64,000 bases of DNA from Neisseria weixii (lineage in GTDB: Bacteria; Pseudomonadota; Gammaproteobacteria; Burkholderiales; Neisseriaceae), in the NCBI RefSeq assembly GCF_002327085.1, contig NZ_CP023429.1:1426001-1490000 (forward strand), read 5' to 3'. The notes under the pieces were generated by a model. The model saw only the letters and a list, made by a program, of their open reading frames with translations, had not been told where the DNA came from and ran no database searches. The first letter of the stretch is position 1. Every line of letters begins with the position of its first letter. A program made the translations under genes and the position numbers. Positions 18,045 to 27,555 of the stretch are shown here, one piece after another.

Positions 18045-19337
18045 TTATTGCTTCACGCCGGCCCAATTGGCCACTTGTGACTGTGTGACAAGGTATTCCA
18101 AAGCGGCATCACGGAAATCGTTGTGCGCGGTAATGTTTTCCTGCTCGATGCGCGATAACTCGGTATAGGCACCCAATACGTCAGTCAAAGTGCGACGGGC
18201 AATTCGGAATTGCAATTCGTAGGTTTTCACTACGTCTTTTTGCGCCGCGATGTGTTGTGATGTGATTTCGGCACGCTGCTCACTTTGTCTCATGTCAATT
18301 TCAGCAGTTTGTGCTTTTTCGTTGACATCACGCAGTATTTGTTCGGATTTAGATTCAGCCGCAATCAAAGCATGCGCATTTTTTTGCACATTATGACGGG
18401 CAGCAATATCCAACACATTCCAAGCCACATTTAAATAAAGTTGCTTGGTTTCTTTGGTAGCATTGCCCTCCAAATTGATGGCTGGGAGGCGTTGCGATTT
18501 GGAAACATCCAACTCGGCTTTTACACTCTCCTGCTCAGCGATTTGCGCCTGATAAGACGGATTAATGTTTTTATCCGGATTCTGATAGGTTTGTACCAAG
18601 CTGGTTGACGTATCGCTGCGGAATGGATCAGTCAAATCCGCTTCTGTCATTTTCTTACCGGTATAGCGCGATAAACGGCTCAAGGCCAATTCCATGGTAC
18701 GGCGTTGTTGCGAAATGGTGGTTTCTACTTGCAATTGACGCGCTCTGGCTTCAATCAGCTCAGAACGGCGGCCGCTGTCATACTTCGCAATAACATTCAA
18801 ATCTTTCAAAAGGTTATTATGGCGAACCAGGCTCTGCTGATTCACCAGCAACATTTCTTTGGCACGTAAAGCAGTCAGGTATAACTTGCCCACTTCGCTG
18901 CCCAATTGTTCTTGCGTTTCGAAATATTTGTGTTTGTAATATTTTTCTTTGTTTTTATCACGTCGCACAGCGGCTTCGATACCGCCCCAAGAATACAGAT
19001 TGAGCGTGCCGCGCACACCCAAGCCGCCGTCCATATCATCGCTTTTGTCTTGGTTTTTTTCAGCCAATACCTGGACTCCGGTCAAGGTCAATATCGGGTA
19101 GTGGCCGGCACGGGTGGCTTTGGTGGTGCTTTTGGCAGATTCTTCCGTAGCTTTCGCTTCCAACACGGTCGGGTCGGAAAGCATGGATGCTTTGAGAATA
19201 TCTTTGAGATCCTGCGCAGAAACAGTTTGCGCAGACATCATACAAACAATCGAAAGTAAGGAAATTTTTTTCAGAAACCCCGATTGGCGGGCGCTGAACG
19301 GCATAAGATGGGAAAGTGGGGGGCGCATATGATTCAC
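18045..19337 (-). CDS. TolC-family outer-membrane channel of the type I secretion system
   Basis: This is a predicted outer-membrane and periplasmic tunnel protein of 430 residues, first gene of the operon. The N-terminus has a positively charged stretch and a hydrophobic core (ISLLSIVCMMSAQTVSA) ending in a signal peptidase I site before QDLKDILKASML. The mature part carries two TolC repeats, with long helices rich in Ala, Gln and Glu (ARQLQVETTISQQRRTMELA; AQTAEIDMRQSEQRAEITSQ). The start could also be the internal Met at MPFSARQSG, 11 residues later. The 290 bases upstream are AT-rich and probably hold the operon promoter, but no clear site stood out. Confidence 0.88.
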   Translation of the reverse strand: MNHMRPPLSHLMPFSARQSGFLKKISLLSIVCMMSAQTVSAQDLKDILKASMLSDPTVLEAKATEESAKSTTKATRAGHYPILTLTGVQVLAEKNQDKSDDMDGGLGVRGTLNLYSWGGIEAAVRRDKNKEKYYKHKYFETQEQLGSEVGKLYLTALRAKEMLLVNQQSLVRHNNLLKDLNVIAKYDSGRRSELIEARARQLQVETTISQQRRTMELALSRLSRYTGKKMTEADLTDPFRSDTSTSLVQTYQNPDKNINPSYQAQIAEQESVKAELDVSKSQRLPAINLEGNATKETKQLYLNVAWNVLDIAARHNVQKNAHALIAAESKSEQILRDVNEKAQTAEIDMRQSEQRAEITSQHIAAQKDVVKTYELQFRIARRTLTDVLGAYTELSRIEQENITAHNDFRDAALEYLVTQSQVANWAGVKQ

Positions 19338-19629
19338 AACAAGTGTATCCGTATATGTGTTTGTTATGGGCTAAAAAATTCTTGCAATTTAATTGGTTGA
19401 CAGCCTATTCTATTAATGTTCACAGCATATCATCATATTTAACATTTCTCATCATTTCTCAGATAAAAGGTATCGATACGCTACCAAAAGTACACGTTTC
19501 TTTATACTGTCAATAAAGTGACTATTTGTTTATCATCAGAATCTATGAACCGTATGTATCGTTTGCTAATTAATGCAAACCAGACAAAACAAGAGGTCGT
19601 TGGAAACAAACTCTTGCAATAATTCTAAC

Positions 19630-20414
19630 TTATTGATGAGAAGAAATAATCTGCAACATTTGCCCCAATACTTTCGGATTGCCGGCCACTACATCACCGG
19701 TTTCCAACCAGCTTTCGTTTCCTTTCATATCAGTCACGATACCACCCGCTTCTTGTAAAATCAATGCACCAGCAGCAATATCCCAAGGTTTTAAGTTAAA
19801 TTCAAAAAACCGTCCAAACGTCCGCAAGCCACGGCACACAAATCCAACGCAGCCGCACCTTCACGGCGACCACCGGCGGTTTTCGACAAAAAATCTTTCA
19901 AGATAGCCAAATACTTGTCCATCATGCTTTGATCAACCACCGGAAAACCTGTACCAATTAAGCAACGGTTTAATTCAACGCGGCTGGAAACACGGATACG
20001 GCGATCATTCAGCAATGCGCCTTTGCCACGCGATGCCATATATAAATCATTGCGTTCAGGCGCGTAAACCAAGGCTTCTTGTAACACACCTTTGTGCAGC
20101 AGCGCCATAGAAATCGCATATTGTGGATGACCGTGCAAGAAATTGGTGGTGCCGTCTAAAGGATCGATAATCCATTCGTATTCGGCATTGTCTTTACCGT
20201 GGGAACCGGTTTCTTCGCAGGTGATTTTGTGATGTGGGTAGGCTTCTTTGAGCGCGCCCACCAGAATCATTTCTGATTCACGATCAACATTGGAAACAAA
20301 ATCGTTAAAGGCTTTACTGTCGACTTTGACAGTATCCAGATTGCCGCCGGCACGGGTCATCATCTGGCCGGCGCGACGGGCAGCTTTAAAGGCAGTATTT
20401 AAAATCGGGTTCAT
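19630..20414 (-). CDS. suhB: Inositol monophosphatase family protein SuhB (one frameshift)
   Basis: This is a magnesium-dependent phosphatase of the SuhB type. In other bacteria SuhB also helps rRNA transcription and ribosome assembly. The metal site is complete: EETGSHG, WIIDPLDGTTNFLHG and, after the break, KPWDIAAGALILQEAGG. The frame breaks at 19804-19809, where a run of six A (T on the coding strand) should have seven to give GRLDGFFEFNLKPWD. The start ATG at 20414 (MNPILNTAFKAARRAG) has AGAAAG upstream. The final sequence KVLGQMLQII is normal for the family, so length after repair is about 261 residues. Confidence 0.9.
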
Positions 20415-20518
20415 GGGTTTCTTTCTAGAATAAGGTACAATACCGCTTGGCGCACAGTAACCGCACGCCAAGCGCAACGTTTTCACGTTTCCAATGTTGT
20501 TAAAGAACGTTTCAGATT

Positions 20519-20552
20519 TTCAGACGGCCTGTTTTGATAAAGGCCGTCTGAA
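20519..20552. terminator. DUS inverted pair between suhB and trmJ
   Basis: TTCAGACGGCCT and AGGCCGTCTGAA are separated by 10 bases. The pair lies upstream of both divergent genes, so it may be a cruciform or uptake site rather than a terminator. Confidence 0.5.
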
Positions 20553-20613
20553 AGAAATGGAGAAATGGAAGTATGCCGCATTATAACCGATTAGCTTTGA
20601 AACCGAAACAAAC

Positions 20614-21420
20614 ATGATTGCCAAACCCACCCTGCCCGACTATTTAAACCACATCCACATCATTCTCACGCGCACCAGCCATCCGGCCAATATCGGCTCG
20701 GCCGCGCGCGCCATGAAAACCATGGGTTTGTACAAGCTCACTATTGTCGCGCCCAACCTGATGGCCACGCCGATGACGGAACATCCGCCTGTGTTCGACC
20801 CGCAAAACCCGCAAAATTTCCAATTACCGGAAGAAAGCTTCACACTGGCATCAGGTGCGGCCGATGTATTGGCCAACGCCAAAATTGTTGCTACTTTAGA
20901 TGAGGCCTTGGCCGACACGACCATCAGTTGCGCGCTCACCAGCCGCCGCCGTGAAATCACTGCGCCGCTGCAAACCCCTCGTCAATTAGTGCCCGAATTA
21001 TTACAAGCAGCGGCCAACGGCGGACAAGTGGCCTTAGTGTTCGGCAACGAAACCTTCGGCCTGTCGATTGAAGAAGTGCAGGCCTGCAACCGCTTGATGA
21101 CCATCAACGGCAATCCTGATTATTTCTCGCTGAATCTCGCCCAAGCCGTGCAAGTGGTTTGCTATGAGATTTTCAGCCAAACCGATGTGCCGATGACGCA
21201 CTTGCAGCAGGAAGACCACGCCGCCACCCACGAGCAAATCAAAGGCATGGTGTCACACATGGAATCGTTGATGCATGACGTAGACTTTTTCAAACGCCGC
21301 AACAGCGAACGCCTGATGCGCCGTATGCAAAGCCTGTTCGGCCGCGCCAACACGCAAACAGAAGACATCGACATTTTGCGCGGTTTTTTCAATACCTTGA
21401 AACAACGTTTGAAAGATTAA
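20614..21420 (+). CDS. trmJ: tRNA (cytidine/uridine-2'-O-)-methyltransferase TrmJ
   Basis: This SPOUT-class methyltransferase modifies the 2'-hydroxyl of position 32 in several tRNAs (268 residues). The N-terminus has IHIILTRTSHPANIGSAARA, the TrmH-group substrate loop. The knotted SAM site is formed by VALVFGNETFGLSIEE (near residue 140) and FSLNLAQAVQVVCYEI. The C-terminal about 90 residues are helical and charged, as in TrmJ. It is divergent from suhB, separated by a DUS pair. Confidence 0.9.
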   Translation: MIAKPTLPDYLNHIHIILTRTSHPANIGSAARAMKTMGLYKLTIVAPNLMATPMTEHPPVFDPQNPQNFQLPEESFTLASGAADVLANAKIVATLDEALADTTISCALTSRRREITAPLQTPRQLVPELLQAAANGGQVALVFGNETFGLSIEEVQACNRLMTINGNPDYFSLNLAQAVQVVCYEIFSQTDVPMTHLQQEDHAATHEQIKGMVSHMESLMHDVDFFKRRNSERLMRRMQSLFGRANTQTEDIDILRGFFNTLKQRLKD

Positions 21421-21473
21421 TTTTTTCAGACGGCCTTCATTCCTAAAACGCCCGTCTGAATCAAAATAGACTC

Positions 21474-22327
21474 ATGAATTACGCCCTTGATGCCTTATGG
21501 TGGAAACTCACCAGCCAGTCCGTGCGCGAGCTGGCAAGCTTGCTTACCGCCCCGCCCCTGTGGCACAGCGGAGCAGAATTACCGGTGCGCGAATTGCTGG
21601 GCGAACACGGTTTCCGCTACCTGCTCTCGCTCGATCAAAATCCCCAGCCGCTCACCGATTATCTGGCGCAACACGCGCCGTTTGGCCGCCGTTTGGGTTT
21701 ATATGCCGAACATTTGCTGGCCTTTTGGTTCAACCGCGCGCCGCATGCCGAATTGTTGGCACAAAACCTGCAAGTGGTTTCAGACGGCCTCACCGTCGGC
21801 GCAGCGGATTTTATCGTCAAACTCAACGGTAAGGCTTATCATCTTGAATTAACGTGTAAATATTATGGCAGTACCAGCGGACAATTTAATGATTTATGCG
21901 GTTTAAACCGGCAAGACCGCTTGGCCGATAAAGCCAACAAATTACCGCAGCAACTGATGCTGCTGAAATTTTCAGACGGCCTCAAAACCTTGCAGCAACA
22001 TCAATTACCGAACCATTTGCAACCGGCCTCAATTGTGCGCGGATCGGCTTTTTTACCGAAGGCTTTACTGATTTCCAAGCGCCGCTCAATCCTTACGCTT
22101 GGCGCGGCGTGTATCTGAGCGATTGGAACGCACACGATTTCAGCCGCACCGACACGCGTTATTACCTGCTCGAGCGCATGGCCTATCTCGCACCCGCCCG
22201 TGTGACTGAAACAGAAACCTTAAGTACCGAAGCCGTGCGCCAAATCGACAGCGGCTTAGTCGCCGTACTCGAGCGTCGTCCCGACGGCTATTGGCACGAA
22301 ATATTGCGTATCATGAAAAGCGTGTAA
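21474..22327 (+). CDS. DUF1853 family protein (one frameshift)
   Basis: This is a conserved protein of unknown function of about 284 residues after repair. Visible text includes ALWWKLTSQSVRELASLL at the start, GRRLGLYAEHLLAFWF and, in the middle, FIVKLNGKAYHLELTCKYY. The acidic and basic pattern of this last piece resembles a nuclease-like core, but no function is established. The frame breaks at about 22042. CGCGGATCGG should be CGCGGCATCGG, giving IVRGIGFFTEGFTDF, and then WRGVYLSDWN and YWHEILRIMKSV to the end. The gene contains two DUS copies in coding sequence. Confidence 0.82.
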
Positions 22328-22434
22328 GTGCCGCTTCAATCTGTTGCCTAGCTTCTTTTTCAGACGGCATCGTCTTCAGGCCGTCTGAAAATCCCGTATA
22401 ATCGACCTATTTCATGATTTAAAGTAACCCGCCC

Positions 22435-23691
22435 ATGACACCGATTCAACTCGAACACACCGCCGCATTGCTGGCCGACATGCTGACTTTCAAGCAACCT
22501 GCCGATGCGGTTTTGTCCGCCTACTTCCGCGAGCACAAAAAGCTCGGCCGCCAAGACCGCCACGAAATCGCCGAAACCGCCTTTGCCGCTTTGCGTCATT
22601 ATCAAAAAATCGCCGCCGTGTTACGCCGCCCCCACGCCCAATCGCGCAAAGCCGCGCTGGCGGCATTGGTGCTCGGCCGCAGCGTCAACATCGGCAAAAT
22701 CCAAGATTTGCTCGATGAAGAACAAACTGAGTTTCTCAGCCATTTAAAAGCGCGCAAAGCCGAGTTTTCAGACGGCCTGCATACCGCTGCCGAATTACCG
22801 GAATGGCTGATTGCACAATTGCAAACCCATTACAGCGACGAAGAAATTCTCGCTTTCGGCCGCAGCATCAACCAACCCGCGCCGCTGGATTTGCGCGTGA
22901 ATACCTTGAAAAACAAGCGCGATAAAGTCTTGGCCGTCTTGCAAGCCGAAGAACCGAGCGCCGAAGCCACGCCGTTTTCACCGTGGGGCATCCGTTTGAA
23001 AAACAAAATCGCCTTAAACAAACACGATTTGTTTCTTGACGGTTCGGTCGAAGTGCAAGATGAAGGCAGCCAATTGCTGGCTTTACTGGTCGGTGCCAAA
23101 CGCGGGGAAATCGTAGTCGATTTTTGCGCCGGAGCAGGCGGCAAAACCTTGGCCATTGGTGCACAAATGGCAAACAAAGGCCGCATCTACGCCTTCGACA
23201 TCGCCGAAAAACGCTTGGCTAATCTCAAACCGCGAATGACCCGCGCCGGCCTGACCAACATCAACCCAGAGCGCATCAGCAGCGAACATGACAGCCGCAT
23301 CGCCCGCCTCACCGGCAAAGCCGACCGCGTTTTGGTTGATGCACCGTGTTCAGGCTTGGGCACATTGCGCCGCAACCCCGATTTGAAATACCGCCAATCG
23401 CCGGAAACCGTGTCCGACTTATTGGCACAACAACACAGCATTCTCACCGCAGCTGCCAAATTGGTTAAACCGAAAGGCCGCTTGGTATATGCCACCTGCA
23501 GCATTTTGCCGGAAGAAAACGAACATCAGGTCGAGCGTTTCTTGGCCGAAAATCCCGAGTTTGAATTGCTCGACAGCAGCGAATTGCTCGCCGCCGCCAA
23601 AGTGGACTTAAACACCGGTCAATACCTGCGTATGAATTCTGCGGTTCACCATACCGATGGTTTCTTTGCGGCGGTATTGCAGCGCAAATGA
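22435..23691 (+). CDS. RsmB/NOP-family RNA cytosine-5 methyltransferase
   Basis: This SAM-dependent enzyme methylates cytosine in rRNA or tRNA (418 residues). The N-terminal half is a helical NusB-like or variable region. The catalytic half has the SAM loop DFCAGAGGKTLAIG, DRVLVDAPCSGLGTLRRNP (motif IV, with the Cys that releases product) and YATCSILPEENEHQVE (motif VI, with the attacking Cys). Both cysteines are intact. It is shorter than RsmF and lacks its C-terminal part, and the exact target base cannot be told. The start ATG at 22435 follows TAAAGTAACC. TATAAT at about 22397 is a likely -10 box. Confidence 0.88.
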   Translation: MTPIQLEHTAALLADMLTFKQPADAVLSAYFREHKKLGRQDRHEIAETAFAALRHYQKIAAVLRRPHAQSRKAALAALVLGRSVNIGKIQDLLDEEQTEFLSHLKARKAEFSDGLHTAAELPEWLIAQLQTHYSDEEILAFGRSINQPAPLDLRVNTLKNKRDKVLAVLQAEEPSAEATPFSPWGIRLKNKIALNKHDLFLDGSVEVQDEGSQLLALLVGAKRGEIVVDFCAGAGGKTLAIGAQMANKGRIYAFDIAEKRLANLKPRMTRAGLTNINPERISSEHDSRIARLTGKADRVLVDAPCSGLGTLRRNPDLKYRQSPETVSDLLAQQHSILTAAAKLVKPKGRLVYATCSILPEENEHQVERFLAENPEFELLDSSELLAAAKVDLNTGQYLRMNSAVHHTDGFFAAVLQRK

Positions 23692-23724
23692 CAATAGGCC
23701 GTCTGAAAATATAAACTGAAACAC

Positions 23725-23930
23725 CTTTGCAAAAGTCTTTCAAAAGCTAATACGCACAAAACCGACGTCATTTCCGCGCAGGCGGGAATCCATTTTCGAG
23801 CATAGCAAACTGTTAAATAAAATAGGTTTCTTAGATTTTGCGGTGATTCCCGCCTGCGCGGGAATGACGTCGCGTTTGTATATACTGGTTTTTGAAGGAA
23901 CTTTGCAAAGATCGCCAACTTTATTTTCAG
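23725..23930. repeat. Neisserial intergenic mosaic element with two dRS3 repeats
   Basis: Two dRS3-type 20-mers, ATTTCCGCGCAGGCGGGAAT at 23770-23789 and ATTCCCGCCTGCGCGGGAAT at 23846-23865, flank a 56-bp repeat unit. The same unit is present in inverted orientation at 63753-63849. Outer fragments (ACCTTTGCAAAAG at about 23731 and AACTTTGCAAAGATC at about 23904) resemble ends of the 143-bp MITE. No gene is present from 23692 to 24068. Confidence 0.8.
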
Positions 23931-24068
23931 ATGGCCGTTGCTTGAATTTCATCCTTTACGTCCTATTTACTCACCGTATTGCCAAAAGAGTCATTTTAAA
24001 TTCCCGCAACTTGCGTATAATGATGACATTCAAACCGAATCAATCCGATTGTTTTAAAGGAACCATAC

Positions 24069-24377
24069 ATGAGCATTCATGATCAAATCAAAGAAGTTGT
24101 CACCACCCACCGTGTTGTCTTGTTTATGAAAGGCACCAAGCAATTCCCGCAATGCGGCTTCTCTTCGCGCGCCGTACAAATTTTGAATGCAGTTAACTGC
24201 ACCGATTATGTAACGGTTAACGTGTTGGAAAACGACGAAGTGCGCCAAGGCATTAAAGAATACAGCGACTGGCCGACCATTCCGCAACTGTATGTCAACG
24301 GTGAATTTGTCGGCGGCTCCGACATCATGATGGAAATGTTCGAAGCCGGCGAATTGGAAGAAGTGTTAAAAGCCTAA
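24069..24377 (+). CDS. grxD: Monothiol glutaredoxin GrxD
   Basis: This is a small cytoplasmic protein of 102 residues that binds and transfers [2Fe-2S] clusters with glutathione. It shows the CGFS active site ([16 protein letters not shown]), the glutathione-binding [19 protein letters not shown] and the C-terminal [12 protein letters not shown], all standard for Grx4. TATAAT at 24016-24021 is a plausible -10 box. The ribosome site is AAAGGA. Confidence 0.95.
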   Translation: MSIHDQIKEVVTTHRVVLFMKGTKQFPQCGFSSRAVQILNAVNCTDYVTVNVLENDEVRQGIKEYSDWPTIPQLYVNGEFVGGSDIMMEMFEAGELEEVLKA

Positions 24378-24385
24378 TTATTAAC

Positions 24386-24421
24386 AAAGGCCGTCTGAAA
24401 CCCTGTTCAGACGGCCTTTTT
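24386..24421 (+). terminator. DUS-pair terminator after grxD
   Basis: AAAGGCCGTCTGAA pairs with TTCAGACGGCCTTT and is followed by T residues. Confidence 0.85.
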
Positions 24422-24496
24422 CATGGTTTACACTGTTTGCGCGACACCTAAAAAAAAGTATAATAAGCTCACTTTACCAGATACCGAGTAGAAGCA

Positions 24497-25123
24497 ATGA
24501 ATGTGACCGTCATCGACCATCCCTTGGTCAAACACAAATTAACCCTGATGCGCGAAGCTGAATGCAGCACCTATAAATTCCGCGCACTCGCCACCGAACT
24601 CGCCCGCCTGATGGCCTACGAAGCCAGCCGCGATTTCACCATGGAAAAATACATCATCGACGGCTGGTGCGGCCGTATTGAAGGCGAGCGCATCAAAGGC
24701 AAAACCTTAACCGTGGTACCGATTTTGCGTGCCGGCTTGGGCATGCTCGACGGTGTATTGGATTTGATTCCCACTGCCAAAATCAGCGTGGTCGGCCTGC
24801 AACGCGACGAAGAAACCTTAAAGCCGGTTTCCTACTTTGAAAAATTCGTCGACAGCATGGACGAGCGCCCTGCCTTGATTATCGACCCTATGCTGGCCAC
24901 CGGCGGCTCGATGGTTGCCACCATTGATTTATTGAAAGCCAAAGGCTGCAAAAACATCAAAGCCTTGGTATTGGTTGCCGCACCCGAAGGCGTGAAAATC
25001 GTCAATGATGCGCATCCCGATGTAACCATCTACACCGCCGCGCTCGACAGCCATCTGAACGAAGACGGCTACATTATCCCGGGCTTGGGCGATGCCGGCG
25101 ATAAGATTTTCGGCACACGATGA
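24497..25123 (+). CDS. upp: Uracil phosphoribosyltransferase Upp
   Basis: Upp salvages uracil with PRPP to make UMP (208 residues, the family's usual length). The N-terminus has [14 protein letters not shown], the mid part [16 protein letters not shown], the PRPP loop [19 protein letters not shown], and the C-terminal uracil-binding piece [25 protein letters not shown] at 24459-24464 with a weak -35 could be the promoter. A DUS terminator and a MITE follow. Confidence 0.96.
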   Translation: MNVTVIDHPLVKHKLTLMREAECSTYKFRALATELARLMAYEASRDFTMEKYIIDGWCGRIEGERIKGKTLTVVPILRAGLGMLDGVLDLIPTAKISVVGLQRDEETLKPVSYFEKFVDSMDERPALIIDPMLATGGSMVATIDLLKAKGCKNIKALVLVAAPEGVKIVNDAHPDVTIYTAALDSHLNEDGYIIPGLGDAGDKIFGTR

Positions 25124-25134
25124 TTCAAATAAGC

Positions 25135-25169
25135 AGGCCGTCTGAAAAATATCAGCTTTCAGACGGCCT
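25135..25169 (+). terminator. DUS-pair terminator after upp
   Basis: AGGCCGTCTGAAA and TTTCAGACGGCCT form a stem. The right arm abuts the MITE that starts at 25170. Confidence 0.75.
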
Positions 25170-25312
25170 GAGACCTTTGCAAAACCCTAGATTTGAGTAC
25201 AGTTCAAAGTTGCAGCAGCATAAAAAGCGCAGACCTATCATAAAGATAGGCAAACTCTCGAGCAGCGCGCAACGAAGAAATGTACCAAAGATGAAGATTT
25301 TGCAAAGGTCTC
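25170..25312 (-). mobile_element. 143-bp MITE with IS1106-type ends, copy 3 (inverted)
   Basis: It runs from GAGACCTTTGCAAAAC to TTTTGCAAAGGTCTC, exactly 143 bp, in the opposite orientation to the copies at 3807 and 6569. The ends are perfect here over 15 bp. Confidence 0.85.
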
Positions 25313-25356
25313 AGCCTGTTTCCCCCTTTCTTCACCACATCAAATTAAGGAACACC

Positions 25357-25674
25357 ATGGGCTTTCAAGACAATCTGGCTGCCATGCCTGCAATCGACCA
25401 CTTAAGCGGTCTGGACGTTAATACCGAACAAGGCGAAACTGTTCATCATATTCCTGCCGCACCGGGCAAGATCGGATCATTAAAACTCTATCACGCGCTG
25501 GCGCAAGAATTTGATAACCAATTAAACACCACTGCCGCCGAACGCGGTTTGGCCTTGTTTGCAGAGCATGTGGCCGATGCCGAAGCCAATCCGGGCAAAC
25601 ACCCTAACATCGATTTGCTCTTTAAAGTAAAAGCCGAAAATTTGGTTTATCAATTGAAACCATTACAAGCTTAA
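25357..25674 (+). CDS. DUF2322 family protein
   Basis: This is a small conserved cytoplasmic protein of 105 residues with no known function. It starts MGFQDNLAAMPAIDHLSGLD and contains HIPAAPGKIGSLKLYHAL and HPNIDLLFKVKAENLVY. I assign DUF2322 from memory of this pattern in Neisseria and Pasteurellaceae. The start is ATG at 25357 with TAAGGA before it. A longer open frame upstream runs through the MITE and is not credible. It is a single gene with its own DUS terminator. Confidence 0.75.
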   Translation: MGFQDNLAAMPAIDHLSGLDVNTEQGETVHHIPAAPGKIGSLKLYHALAQEFDNQLNTTAAERGLALFAEHVADAEANPGKHPNIDLLFKVKAENLVYQLKPLQA

Positions 25675-25684
25675 TTGAAGATAA

Positions 25685-25715
25685 ATGCCGTCTGAAAAAC
25701 CATTTCAGACGGCAT
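25685..25715 (+). terminator. DUS-pair terminator after the DUF2322 gene
   Basis: ATGCCGTCTGAAA pairs with TTTCAGACGGCAT and is followed by TTTTG. Confidence 0.8.
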
Positions 25716-25814
25716 TTTGTTACCCCGTAACAAAATCGTTTACATTATTTAAAATATGTTATACCATAACTAATCGTTTACTTGAACCACCTTACTTTTT
25801 AGAGAACAGCCATC

Positions 25815-26618
25815 ATGAAAAAATCTATTTTGCTGATTACTTCCGTATTGTTCCTATCCACCGCCGCACACGCCCACCGCGTATGGGTTGAAACTGCCCA
25901 CACCCACGGCGGCGAACACCTGACCGCCGAATTGGGCTACGGCGAATTTCCAGAATTAGAGCCGATTGCCAAAGACCGCCTCAACATCTTCAAACCATTG
26001 CAACTGGTGACCGAAAAAGGCAAAGAAAACCTGATTCAAAAAGGCCAATTCAACTACCAATACCGCAGCAACCGTCCGGTTAAAGACGGCAGCTACTTAG
26101 TAATTGCCGAATACCAACCGACTTTCTGGTCGAAAAACGCCGCTGGTTGGAAACGTGTGAATAAAACCGAAATGGCCGATGCCGCTTACTGCGAAGAAAG
26201 CCGTATGTACGGCAAAAACATCGTCAACGTCGGCCATGAAAGTGCAGACACCGCCATCATCACCAAACAAGTCGGCCAAAACTTAGAAATCGTACCGCTC
26301 GACAATCCGGCTAACGTTCACGCCGGCGAACGCTTTAAAGTACGCGTACTCTATCGTGGCGAACCGTTGGCCAACCATCCGGTAACCGCAACCTTCGACG
26401 GCTTTGACAACAGTGACCGCAGCAAAACCCACAAAGTAGAAGCGCAAGCATTCTATGATGTGACCAACGACAAAGGCGAAGTAGACATCATTCCATTGCG
26501 CCAAGGCTTCTGGAAAGTCAATGTTGAGCACAAAACCGACTTCCGCGACCAAAAAGTCTGCGAAAAAGAGTCTAACTACTCCACGCTCACCTTCCAAATC
26601 GGCCATACGAACCACTAA
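25815..26618 (+). CDS. Periplasmic DUF4198 protein (metal-uptake type)
   Basis: This is an exported protein of 267 residues. The signal peptide (MKKSILLITSVLFLSTAAHA) is cleaved before HRVWVETAHTHGGEH. That puts histidines at the new N-terminus, as in DUF4198/NikK-like proteins linked to nickel or cobalt uptake. Later markers are GSYLVIAEYQPTFWSK, VHAGERFKVRVLYRGEPLAN and DIIPLRQGFWKVNVEH, a beta-rich fold. No metal transporter gene is adjacent, so the metal role is inferred from family only. Confidence 0.82.
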   Translation: MKKSILLITSVLFLSTAAHAHRVWVETAHTHGGEHLTAELGYGEFPELEPIAKDRLNIFKPLQLVTEKGKENLIQKGQFNYQYRSNRPVKDGSYLVIAEYQPTFWSKNAAGWKRVNKTEMADAAYCEESRMYGKNIVNVGHESADTAIITKQVGQNLEIVPLDNPANVHAGERFKVRVLYRGEPLANHPVTATFDGFDNSDRSKTHKVEAQAFYDVTNDKGEVDIIPLRQGFWKVNVEHKTDFRDQKVCEKESNYSTLTFQIGHTNH

Positions 26619-26669
26619 TCCATACGTCTAAAAACTGCCGAAATACGCGGCAATACATTGCAAACGTCA

Positions 26670-26702
26670 AAGGGCGTCTGAACATTCAGACGGCCTTTTT
26701 TT
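26670..26702. terminator. DUS-pair terminator between converging genes
   Basis: AGGGCGTCTGAA and TTCAGACGGCCTTTTTTT lie between the DUF4198 gene and rluE, which converge. Confidence 0.7.
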
Positions 26703-26713
26703 CAATCAAAAAC

Positions 26714-27274
26714 TCAAGGCCGACGAGGCGAAAACCGCCATTCACCCAAAGCCAAATCCAATTCAAAAATATCCAAGCACCCAATCGTTACCCGCACCAA
26801 ACGCAAACACGGATAACCGGCCTTCGCCGTCATGCGTCGCACTTGGCGGTTTTTACCTTCAGTAATCTTAATTTCCAACCAAAAATCCGGCACTGTTTTA
26901 CGCATCCGAATCGGCGGCTGACGCGGCCACAGTTTATCCGCTTCCCCCTCGGCCAATACACGCACCTTGGCAGGCCCCGTCACAAAATCACCCAAATCCA
27001 CACCACGGCGCAAAAAATCCAACTTTGCCTCATCCGGCACGCCTTCTACCTGCGCCCAGTAAGTTTTTTCCTGTTTAAACTTGGGATCCGCAATTCTGGC
27101 CTGCAAACGCCCGTTATTCGTCAACAACAACAAACCTTCACTATCCGTATCCAAGCGCCCAGCTGGATAAAAACCCGGCTGCTCGACATAATCTTTCAGG
27201 CATGGGTGTTTCTCATGCGGTGAAAACTGGCAAATCACGCCATAAGGTTTGTTTAAAACAATCAAATCATTCAT
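26714..27274 (-). CDS. rluE: 23S rRNA pseudouridine synthase RluE-type (RsuA family)
   Basis: This single-domain pseudouridine synthase has 186 residues and lacks an S4 domain. It shows VLNKPYGVICQFS at the start, the catalytic motif PAGRLDTDSEGLLLLTNNG with its Asp, and EGKNRQVRRMTAKAGYPCLRLVRV. Size and wording match RluE, which modifies U2457 in 23S rRNA. Assignment of the exact base is by homology. Confidence 0.88.
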   Translation of the reverse strand: MNDLIVLNKPYGVICQFSPHEKHPCLKDYVEQPGFYPAGRLDTDSEGLLLLTNNGRLQARIADPKFKQEKTYWAQVEGVPDEAKLDFLRRGVDLGDFVTGPAKVRVLAEGEADKLWPRQPPIRMRKTVPDFWLEIKITEGKNRQVRRMTAKAGYPCLRLVRVTIGCLDIFELDLALGEWRFSPRRP

Positions 27275-27374
27275 TCAGACGGCCTCAATATTGTTTTGGA
27301 TATTCAAGCAACAACCGTAAACCAATGCAACACGTTTGCATCATGATGGTTGATAACACAATAAATCTCCACCA

Positions 27375-27420
27375 GAACAAAACAAAACCCGCTGATTTAT
27401 CAGCGGGTTTTGTTTTGTTC
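27375..27420 (-). terminator. Terminator of tRNA-Ser
   Basis: A long perfect hairpin (AAAACCCGCTGA / TCAGCGGGTTTT, extended by AACAAAAC repeats) stands directly downstream of the tRNA on the minus strand. Confidence 0.85.
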
Positions 27421-27513
27421 TGGCGGAGTAAGAGGGATTCGAACCCTCGATGCAGGTTGACCCCACATGCTTCCTTAGCAGGGAAGTGCCTTCAGCCTCT
27501 CAGCCATTACTCC
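27421..27513 (-). tRNA. tRNA-Ser (anticodon GCU)
   Basis: The 93-nt class II tRNA runs from GGAGTAATGGCTGAGAGG to CTCCGCCA, with an encoded CCA end. The acceptor stem GGAGTAA pairs with TTACTCC. The anticodon stem-loop CTTCC-CTGCTAA-GGAAG has GCT at the anticodon position, reading AGC/AGU serine codons. A long variable arm and the T-loop GGTTCGAATCC are present. Confidence 0.96.
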
Positions 27514-27526
27514 TAAGGAAACCTGA

Positions 27527-27555
27527 ACTATACTGGTTTGCCGCAGGGCTGTCAA
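27527..27555 (-). promoter_or_regulatory. Sigma70 promoter of tRNA-Ser
   Basis: On the minus strand TTGACA is followed after exactly 17 bases by TATAGT, about 14 bases before the first tRNA base. The rest of 27556-27836 has no gene and leads to icd. Confidence 0.85.

Noticed and set aside
25120..25356. N-terminal extension of the DUF2322 protein
   Set aside because: The upstream frame runs through a DUS terminator and the MITE. ATG 25357 has a proper ribosome site.
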